Assembly: GCA_048884925.1 (NCBI GenBank)
Contig: JBHLQK010000113.1
Span: 1 to 9,805 of the forward strand
Reading direction: 5' to 3'
DNA length: 9,805 bases
Origin: SMTZ1-83 sp048884925
GTDB lineage: Archaea > Asgardarchaeota > Thorarchaeia > Thorarchaeales > Thorarchaeaceae
Position 1 is the stretch's first letter, and each line of letters opens with the position of its first letter. A program made the position numbers and the translations under genes. Below, piece after piece: positions 5,664-9,805 of this stretch. The notes under the pieces are model-generated. The model saw only the letters and a list, made by a program, of their open reading frames with translations. It was not told the origin of the DNA and searched no databases.

Positions 5664-6602
5664 TTGTATGATTTAGTGGTCATTGGTTCGGGTGTCACAG
5701 GCTACGGAGCTGCGATGTATGCGGCTCGATTAGACCTTTCTGTTGCTGTCATAGGTGACGTTGATGGAGGTACAATCACATTAACTGACGATGTAGCAAA
5801 CTACCCAGGCTTCATTCAGCTCACCGGGAAGGAACTAGCAGATAATATCAAAGCCCATGCTCTCGACTACCCAGTTACAATTGAGAGCGGCAAGGTCGAG
5901 GATGTGATCCGGGATGCCCAGGGCTTCTTCTATGTGATTACATCAAACAAGACATTCCTCTCTAAAGCTCTACTCTTTGCAACAGGAATGCAGGAACGAG
6001 AACTCGAAGTTCCGGGTCATGATTTACTGAGGAACAAAGGGGTTTCCTACTGTGCTTTGTGTGATGCCCCGCTCTTCAAGGATAAAACGGTGGCTGTGGT
6101 TGGTGGGAGTGACAGTGCTGCAAAAGAAGCGCTATTGCTTGCCAAGTACTGCCCAAAGGTCTACATGATCTACCGTCGAGAGAAGATTCGCCCCGAGCCA
6201 ATTAACGCTAGAAGGATAGAGAATGAGCCAAGAATTGAAGTGATTACAGAAACCAATGTCACTGAAATCCTTGGCGAGTCACGCGTCACAGGAGTCAGAC
6301 TTGATAACCCCTACAACGGATCGGACACAATCATGCTTGATGCAGTCTTTATCGCCATAGGAGGAATCCCCTTCTCAGACCTAGCGAAAAAGCTTGGTGT
6401 TGAGACCAACGAGAAGGGCGAGGTTATAATTGATCGTTCAAGTCGCACAAATGTTGAGGGAGTGTTTGCAGCTGGAGACGTTGTTGACACTGAGTTTAAG
6501 CAAGCAATAACCGGAGTGGCTGAAGGCGTTCATGCTGCATATCAAGCCTATCGGTATGTCAATGAGAATGAATTCGTATTTACATGTCAAGACAACATCT
6601 AG
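5664..6602 (+). CDS. trxB: thioredoxin reductase-like FAD/NAD(P)H-dependent flavoprotein
   Basis: This 312-residue protein has the full length and order of low-molecular-weight thioredoxin reductase. The N-terminal FAD motif is GSGVTGYGAA (8-17), and LLFATGMQER (103-112) follows. The redox-active CALC is at 130-133. The pyridine-nucleotide domain begins VVGGSDSA (145-152), and the FAD-closing FAAGDVVD is at 268-275. The NADPH-recognition region reads YRREKIR (170-176). Both arginines of the usual HRRxxxR are kept while the histidine is tyrosine, so NADPH is likely but NADH or another donor is possible. The enzyme would reduce a thioredoxin-fold partner in the cytoplasm. The glutaredoxin-like protein just upstream and the protein disulfide oxidoreductase at 6941-7588 are the local candidates. 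The start is TTG, since MYDLVVIGSG is the standard beginning of the family. It ends 19 bases from the convergent YciI gene. Confidence 0.93.
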   Translation: MYDLVVIGSGVTGYGAAMYAARLDLSVAVIGDVDGGTITLTDDVANYPGFIQLTGKELADNIKAHALDYPVTIESGKVEDVIRDAQGFFYVITSNKTFLSKALLFATGMQERELEVPGHDLLRNKGVSYCALCDAPLFKDKTVAVVGGSDSAAKEALLLAKYCPKVYMIYRREKIRPEPINARRIENEPRIEVITETNVTEILGESRVTGVRLDNPYNGSDTIMLDAVFIAIGGIPFSDLAKKLGVETNEKGEVIIDRSSRTNVEGVFAAGDVVDTEFKQAITGVAEGVHAAYQAYRYVNENEFVFTCQDNI

Positions 6603-6621
6603 GAGTTTCTCGTATTCTGAA

Positions 6622-6903
6622 TTATCTTCCTAGCGCAATGCGCCATGGATAGAGTTCGGCATGGAATATCTTTGCCTTTACAGCGGGATCGTTCTTCATT
6701 ATTTCCATGGCACGTTCGTGTGTGTTGACCTGAATGATGGTAAGGCCAATTAACACATCACTGAACCTCCCTGCCATTATCAGATCGCCCCTCGCTAGCA
6801 ATTCTTGAAGGTACTTGAAATGTTCTCCAACGATTTCGTCAGTTCCCTGCTCTCCATATGCGGGCGCTGGTCGCAGCATTATCACGTAGGACTGCTTCTC
6901 CAT
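6622..6903 (-). CDS. YciI-like (YCII-related) small protein
   Basis: This 93-residue protein follows the YCII-related ferredoxin-like fold. A first strand SYVIMLRPAP is followed by a helix with the conserved histidine (EHFKYLQELLARG, His28), then DLIMAGRF, the strand GLTIIQVN, the helix THERAMEIMKNDP with the family's Asp-Pro (72-73), and a final strand FHAELYPWRI. YciI relatives include chloromuconolactone dehalogenase-like proteins, but most have no known reaction, and none is claimed here. A GGGG stretch lies upstream of ATG 6903. The gene follows the protein disulfide oxidoreductase by 37 bases on the same strand, so the two are probably co-transcribed. The protein is cytoplasmic, with no signal or membrane segment. 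Confidence 0.82.
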   Translation of the reverse strand: MEKQSYVIMLRPAPAYGEQGTDEIVGEHFKYLQELLARGDLIMAGRFSDVLIGLTIIQVNTHERAMEIMKNDPAVKAKIFHAELYPWRIALGR

Positions 6904-6940
6904 GATAGTGACCCCATTTCTGATGTTTCAAAGAGGCTGA

Positions 6941-7588
6941 TTATTCGCCAATAGATTCGTATAACTTCTCAATGAATAATACGGGTGGTGTTAATCCTTC
7001 AATAGTTACTGTTTCATTGAAGATGGTCTTAGGGACACCAAATACCTCATACTTCTGAGCGAGCTCTTGGAACTCGAGCGATTCAATCATATCTGACTCG
7101 ATGAGTGGATTCAGTATAGCTGCTTGGTTTGCGAGGCGTACCATTCCTGGGCAATATGGACATTGAGGTGTAGTGAAGACCTGAATGTGAATTGGTTTGT
7201 CAATGGCTTCAATGTCTTCAATTATATCAGGCGGCAATTGAGCGGATCCGGTTGAAACATCCACAATTGAACCAATTAATGCTCCGAATTCATGGCCTGC
7301 CGCAATACCATAGAACTTGATTTTGTACTGTCCGGCGCCATGAAGAACCGTTGCTGGAACATGTTCAACTCCGAATTCAGCTGCTTTGCCTTTTCCCGGA
7401 GGTCCTTCATGAATCTCAAGACTGATATTGTCAGACAAATCTGCAATCTGCTCAGCCATGCTCTTTACATCATTGCAATACAAACACTTCTCTCCATCAA
7501 TGAAAACATGCATAGTAACATTGTTCACCATTGGCTCGAAGAGTTCACGCACCTGCGCCTGAGTATCCTCATCAATTTCAACGACCAT
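6941..7588 (-). CDS. protein disulfide oxidoreductase, two thioredoxin-fold domains
   Basis: This 215-residue protein matches the archaeal/thermophile protein disulfide oxidoreductase (glutaredoxin-like domain protein) in size and in having two CxxC sites. The first domain has C35-L-Y-C38 and the cis-proline stretch HVPAT (Pro78). The second begins HIQVFTTPQ with C143-P-Y-C146, and its cis-proline is in GVPK (Pro186). Proteins of this family act in the cytoplasm as disulfide oxidases, reductases or isomerases and are reduced by a thioredoxin reductase. The trxB-like gene lies about 0.3 kb away on the opposite strand. GGAGAGG is ten bases before ATG 7588, and a clear TATA-like box lies at 7628-7635. 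It is probably the first gene of a two-gene unit with the YciI-like gene. All four active-site cysteines and both prolines are intact. Confidence 0.92.
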   Translation of the reverse strand: MVVEIDEDTQAQVRELFEPMVNNVTMHVFIDGEKCLYCNDVKSMAEQIADLSDNISLEIHEGPPGKGKAAEFGVEHVPATVLHGAGQYKIKFYGIAAGHEFGALIGSIVDVSTGSAQLPPDIIEDIEAIDKPIHIQVFTTPQCPYCPGMVRLANQAAILNPLIESDMIESLEFQELAQKYEVFGVPKTIFNETVTIEGLTPPVLFIEKLYESIGE

Positions 7589-7627
7589 AATGAACAGGCC
7601 TCTCCTGAAATCTGACTGTATTTCTAG

Positions 7628-7635
7628 AATATAAT
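7628..7635 (-). promoter_or_regulatory. TATA-like box for the protein disulfide oxidoreductase/YciI unit
   Basis: On the minus strand ATTATATT is preceded by the purine-rich AGAGCAAAGCG, a plausible BRE. It predicts a start near 7606 and a leader of about 18 bases that includes the GGAGAGG ribosome site. Confidence 0.55.
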
Positions 7636-7652
7636 CGCTTTGCTCTAGCAGG

Positions 7653-7657
7653 AAAAA
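7653..7657 (-). terminator. short T-tract after the 67-residue unknown gene
   Basis: On the minus strand a run of five T's (CATTTTTCC) lies about a dozen bases after the stop of the 7669-7872 gene. Archaeal transcription commonly ends in such tracts. Its shortness keeps confidence low. Confidence 0.3.
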
Positions 7658-7668
7658 TGAATGCTAAA

Positions 7669-7872
7669 CTAGGGCAGTCGCTGGATTATATCCACAATAG
7701 CCTTTCCCTTTACTTTTGTCACTCGGAGCTTATGCGTTGAAGTTTCGAGTACAAAGCTTTCGCCCTCATTAACATTATCCATGACATTCTTACCCATGGG
7801 CCCATTGAGGTATTTGACATATCGCTGGACAACCCCCTCCCTATTGTTGTCCTTGAGCTCATTATATGGCAC
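7669..7872 (-). CDS. small protein of unknown function
   Basis: I do not recognise this 67-residue protein. Its N-terminal half is polar (NELKDNNREGVVQRYVKYLNG). Its C-terminal half looks like a small beta structure (SFVLETSTHKLRVTKVKGKAIVDII). There is no cysteine, signal peptide or membrane segment. The frame is closed upstream by TAA, and GTG 7872 is the first start, with GGATGG seven bases before it and a TATA-like stretch at 7889-7896. An internal ATG at residue 26 would leave only the beta part. It sits alone between the LRR gene and the protein disulfide oxidoreductase, with a likely T-tract stop after it. Coding status is plausible rather than certain. Confidence 0.5.
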   Translation of the reverse strand: MPYNELKDNNREGVVQRYVKYLNGPMGKNVMDNVNEGESFVLETSTHKLRVTKVKGKAIVDIIQRLP

Positions 7873-7888
7873 TGGTATACCATCCCTA

Positions 7889-7896
7889 TCTTATAC
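7889..7896 (-). promoter_or_regulatory. TATA-like box upstream of the 67-residue unknown gene
   Basis: On the minus strand the sequence around here reads AGTATAAG, about 20 bases before GTG 7872. This spacing would give a nearly leaderless message. The match is moderate. Confidence 0.35.
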
Positions 7897-7987
7897 TTCG
7901 GTATGGCAGTTTGCGGCATAAAGCAGTGGAGAATCGCGCTTATATATGGTCTTTGTATTTGCAGGCATAATCTCAGCAAAGCATCTG

Positions 7988-7993
7988 AAAAAA
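7988..7993 (-). terminator. T-tract just after the LRR gene
   Basis: On the minus strand six consecutive T's begin a few bases after the LRR stop codon (ATGTTTTTTCAG). No stable hairpin precedes them, which fits the U-tract type of archaeal termination. It separates the LRR gene from the small gene downstream. Confidence 0.4.
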
Positions 7994-7998
7994 CATAA

Positions 7999-9081
7999 TC
8001 ATAGAACGCTTGACTTTCGCCAGGATATTCTCCCATCATCAATTAACTCTTCAATCGCAAAGGGCTTTTCTTTCTGGGTCTTCAGCTTCACATCCGCAGT
8101 TAATTCGCATGAATCAGGAACACCGAGATCCTCCAATTCGGTGCATGAGAAAAGGGGACTGAGATCCAATCCTGAGAAATCATTCTCCTGTGGGTGATTA
8201 CTGTATAGATAGAGTTCCTCAAGAGCGGTACACTCAGAGAGAGGAGTCAAGTCTACTGACTCTAGCTGATTGCCTGCAATGTCCAAAGCTCTAAGGTCGA
8301 CGCATGTAGAAAGAGGGGTGAGGTCTAATTCTGAAATGACATTCATAGCGAGTTCCAGTCTTCTGAGATTCCTACAGTGTGCCAGGGGGTCTAGATCTAT
8401 GCTGGCAAGCTCGTTTCCTCCAAGGCGAAGTATTCTGAAGTCCGCTGCTTTTGAGAGAGGGGTCAGATCAATAGAGCTTATTGCGTTTTGGTGAAGATAG
8501 AGGAATTTGAGGTTCTTGCAGGCCGAGAGCGGTTCAAGATCTATCTCGGTGAGTGAATTATACATGAGATTTAGCTGGGCAAGGTTCCTACAATTCTGTA
8601 AAGGCACAAGATTAACAGATTCTAGACCATTGGTTTCCAGCTCTAGACTCACTAGATTCGGGCAACTGGAGAGAGGGGCTAAGTCTATGTCAGTTATTTT
8701 GTTGTTGAATAATCGAAGTCGCTCTAGTTGGATGCAATTTGACAGTGGCGAAAGATCCACAGAATCCAATTCATTTGTACCAAGGTTGAGTTCCCTAAGA
8801 TCGGTACAGCCTTCAAGTGGCGCTAGGTTTACGGATGCAAGCTGGTTCTTGAAGAGATTGACTACTCTTAGACTCTTGAGTTCGCTAAGCGGGGTCAAAT
8901 CAATCTCAGTCAGTTTATTGGGTCCGAGCAATAATTCTTCAATTTCAGGAGAGTTCTTCAAAGCGCCAAGATTAATGCTAATAATACCCTTCTTGCTCAA
9001 GTCCAGAACGCTTTCCTCAAGATCGAACTCGATTCGTTTGATGCCGTCCTTATCTGCATATTCAATGTCAATCTCGTACAA
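7999..9081 (-). CDS. leucine-rich repeat protein, 11 tandem 24-residue repeats
   Basis: This 360-residue protein is almost entirely LRR. A short N-terminal part (1-46, rich in acidic and hydrophobic strands) acts as a cap. Eleven units follow (residues 47-315) of the form LxxLxLxxNxLxxIDLxPLxxCxx. The last unit carries a five-residue insertion around HPQENDFSG. A 45-residue polar tail ends ISWRKSSVL. There is no signal peptide or membrane helix, so it is probably an intracellular binding scaffold; the ligand is unknown. The IDLxPL signature is frequent in Asgard archaeal LRR proteins. Position 22 is cysteine in nine of the eleven units, giving a likely cysteine ladder. The start is TTG 9081, since no ATG or GTG lies between it and an in-frame TGA shortly upstream. 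Its ribosome site is weak. It is divergent from the DsrE-like gene. Confidence 0.88.
   Translation of the reverse strand: MYEIDIEYADKDGIKRIEFDLEESVLDLSKKGIISINLGALKNSPEIEELLLGPNKLTEIDLTPLSELKSLRVVNLFKNQLASVNLAPLEGCTDLRELNLGTNELDSVDLSPLSNCIQLERLRLFNNKITDIDLAPLSSCPNLVSLELETNGLESVNLVPLQNCRNLAQLNLMYNSLTEIDLEPLSACKNLKFLYLHQNAISSIDLTPLSKAADFRILRLGGNELASIDLDPLAHCRNLRRLELAMNVISELDLTPLSTCVDLRALDIAGNQLESVDLTPLSECTALEELYLYSNHPQENDFSGLDLSPLFSCTELEDLGVPDSCELTADVKLKTQKEKPFAIEELIDDGRISWRKSSVL
8137..8943 (-). repeat. coding tandem repeat, 72-base period (LRR array)
   Basis: This is the DNA underlying the eleven LRR units. Ten are exactly 72 bases and the last is 87. Neighbouring units share stretches such as GGGGTCAAATCAATC-type sequence for the DLTPL part, but they have diverged at the nucleotide level. 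The array is therefore old or under protein-level selection rather than a recent slippage product. Confidence 0.8.
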
Positions 9082-9173
9082 CGAATCACACTCATTTCAT
9101 GTCTTTCTTAGATGAGTCGCAGTTGCAGCCGGTGTTTTTCAATGTTGGCCTTCTTTCCTCTCCCCCCTTTATT

Positions 9174-9200
9174 GGGTTTAATAACCCTGCTACAGGGTTA
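9174..9200 (+). promoter_or_regulatory. candidate operator: overlapping GGGTT/AACCC inverted repeats
   Basis: TAACCCTG (9182-9189), a three-base spacer CTA, and CAGGGTTA (9193-9200) form a perfect 8-base inverted repeat. A further GGGTT at 9174-9178 pairs with the same AACCC, so GGGTT-AACCC-GGGTT half-sites are spaced across 27 bases. The block ends 12 bases before the TATA-like box of the DsrE-like gene, in a region between two divergent genes. A regulator-binding role is therefore more likely than a terminator. Confidence 0.5.
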
Positions 9201-9212
9201 ATGTTTTAAACA

Positions 9213-9220
9213 GCATATAT
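9213..9220 (+). promoter_or_regulatory. TATA-like box for the dsrE-dsrF operon
   Basis: GCATATAT lies about 39 bases before TTG 9255. It predicts transcription from about 9242 with a leader of a dozen bases. Confidence 0.55.
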
Positions 9221-9254
9221 CCCGAGCAGAGAAAGCTTTGGGAGCTGGAAAGGC

Positions 9255-9620
9255 TTGGAGAAAAAGACTCTTGGAATTCTACTCCTCACTTCACCATATA
9301 CATATCAAAATAGTCACACCTTCTATGACCTTGCCAAATCCGCCCTAGAGAAAGGCTATGGAGTTAAGGTCTTCCTATTTATTGATGGTGTAAACAACGC
9401 GAAGCAGGGGCAAGAGCCCGATCCAGACATACCAATGGACGAAAAGCTACAAGAGCTAGCTGATGCTGGTGCCGAATTCCAAGCATGCGGCCTATGCACA
9501 TCAGCTCGTGGATTTGACCAGAGGGGAACTGACTTCATTAAAGGAGTTGAAGTTTCAGGACTAACGGAGTTCGCCGAACAGATTGGCGAGGCGGAACGCT
9601 TCATCACTTTTGGAATGTAG
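9255..9620 (+). CDS. DsrE/TusD-like sulfur-relay protein
   Basis: This 121-residue protein is a DsrE-fold sulfur-transfer subunit. Its opening strand LGILLLTSPY is followed by a helix (SHTFYDLAKSALEKG) and the strand VKVFLFIDGV. The cysteine loop ACGLCTSARG (C78, C81) sits where TusD/DsrE proteins carry their persulfide-bearing cysteine before an R-G pair. The C-terminal part is GLTEFAEQIGEAERFITFG. In characterised systems DsrE/TusD works with DsrF/TusC and DsrH/TusB in a complex that relays sulfane sulfur from a TusA-type donor, for tRNA thiolation or sulfur oxidation. Which role applies here cannot be read from the sequence. A second cysteine (C81) three residues on is a CxxC arrangement not found in the classical TusD loop. 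TTG 9255 is the only start fitting the TATA-like box; GGGAG precedes it. The DsrF-like gene follows after 11 bases. Confidence 0.85.
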   Translation: MEKKTLGILLLTSPYTYQNSHTFYDLAKSALEKGYGVKVFLFIDGVNNAKQGQEPDPDIPMDEKLQELADAGAEFQACGLCTSARGFDQRGTDFIKGVEVSGLTEFAEQIGEAERFITFGM

Positions 9621-9624
9621 GAGG
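9620..9624 (+). promoter_or_regulatory. ribosome-binding site choosing among three consecutive ATGs of dsrF
   Basis: GGAGG overlaps the last base of the dsrE stop codon. ATG triplets follow at 9626, 9629 and 9632 in one frame, at spacings of 1, 4 and 7 bases. The third has the normal spacing and is taken as the start. Confidence 0.6.
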
Positions 9625-9631
9625 AATGATG

Positions 9632-9805
9632 ATGGAGTTTACAGAACGCAAAGTACTCATTCTAGTAAAGAGTCGTCCGTATGGTGAGATCACTAACTTC
9701 GAGGGATGGAGGGCAGCCGTGGGAATGTTTGGCATGGACCATGAACCCACCTTATTGTTTATGGGTGATGGAGTATTCTCACTTTTAAAATCCGCAGATG
9801 TCATG
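9632..9805 (+). CDS. DsrF/TusC-like sulfur-relay subunit, 3' end outside window
   Basis: Fifty-eight residues are visible and the frame runs off the right edge. The text MEFTERKVLILVKSRPYGEI, then a FEGWRAAVGM helix and the strand EPTLLFMGDGVFSLL, matches the start of DsrF/TusC proteins. These open with KSRPYG, an E-G-x-R-x-A helix and a GDGV turn. It would pair with the DsrE/TusD-like protein encoded just upstream in a sulfur-relay complex. The 11-base gap and the GGAGG site at the end of dsrE indicate one transcript. A DsrH/TusB gene may follow beyond the edge but is not seen. Confidence 0.8.
   Translation, partial: MEFTERKVLILVKSRPYGEITNFEGWRAAVGMFGMDHEPTLLFMGDGVFSLLKSADVM

Noticed and set aside
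7292..7615. 107-residue plus-strand frame over the protein disulfide oxidoreductase gene
   Set aside because: It is antisense to a gene with intact active sites and promoter, and its translation has no recognisable features.
7719..8042. 107-residue minus-strand frame bridging the LRR 3' end and the small unknown gene
   Set aside because: It runs over the LRR stop, the T-tract and the promoter region, and its translation has no domain features.
8507..9115. 202-residue open frame on the plus strand across the LRR gene
   Set aside because: It is the antisense shadow of the repeat array. The translation is a serine/arginine-rich low-complexity string with the same 24-residue period, and the LRR frame is plainly the coding one.
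9174..9200. inverted repeat read as an intrinsic terminator
   Set aside because: No gene ends into this region, since both flanking genes start here, and no T-tract follows the repeat.

Overview
The window reads as archaeal, most likely an Asgard archaeon (Thorarchaeia-like). Supporting signs are a C-terminally anchored surface protein of the HPDDI...ITWTPSD type, a 24-residue LRR array with an IDLxPLxxC signature, an archaeal two-subunit indolepyruvate ferredoxin oxidoreductase, a two-domain protein disulfide oxidoreductase, TATA-like boxes upstream of several genes (some close enough to imply leaderless mRNAs), and mixed ATG/GTG/TTG starts with GGAGG ribosome sites. The lineage is an inference from protein style. 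No rRNA or other marker gene is present to confirm it.

Layout. 1-474 (+) is the C-terminal end of a membrane-anchored extracellular beta-sandwich protein that enters from the left edge. 583-864 (+) is a small protein of unknown function. 914-3444 (-) is the iorA-iorB operon, whose reading frames overlap by 4 bases. 3533-4492 (+) is a GNAT acetyltransferase with a possible degenerate second domain, followed by a 54-residue ribbon-helix-helix protein (4533-4697, +). 4771-5253 (-) is a ferritin-like four-helix protein. It is divergent from a glutaredoxin-like/thioredoxin reductase pair (5417-6602, +). Converging on that pair is a (-) cluster with a YciI-like protein (6622-6903) and a two-domain protein disulfide oxidoreductase (6941-7588). 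A 67-residue unknown (7669-7872, -) and a 360-residue LRR protein (7999-9081, -) follow. At the right edge a DsrE/TusD-like gene (9255-9620, +) and the start of a DsrF/TusC-like gene (9632 to the edge, +) begin a sulfur-relay operon.

How the genes may work together. From about 4.8 to 7.6 kb, and again from 9.25 kb, the window is rich in thiol/disulfide and sulfur-transfer proteins: thioredoxin reductase (CALC), a glutaredoxin-like protein (CPHS), a protein disulfide oxidoreductase (CLYC and CPYC), a ferritin-like protein, YciI, DsrE and DsrF. A TrxR-to-PDO or TrxR-to-Grx electron relay fits established archaeal biochemistry, but the partnerships here are inferred from proximity. IorAB is a separate function: ferredoxin-linked oxidative decarboxylation of aryl pyruvates from amino-acid breakdown.

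The details most worth a second look are a missing cluster cysteine in IorA, a glutaredoxin without its resolving cysteine coupled to TrxR, a GGGTT/AACCC inverted-repeat cluster just upstream of the dsrE TATA box, and a cysteine ladder in the LRR protein. I found no tRNA, rRNA, CRISPR array, insertion sequence or phage gene. No intergenic gap exceeds 300 bases.
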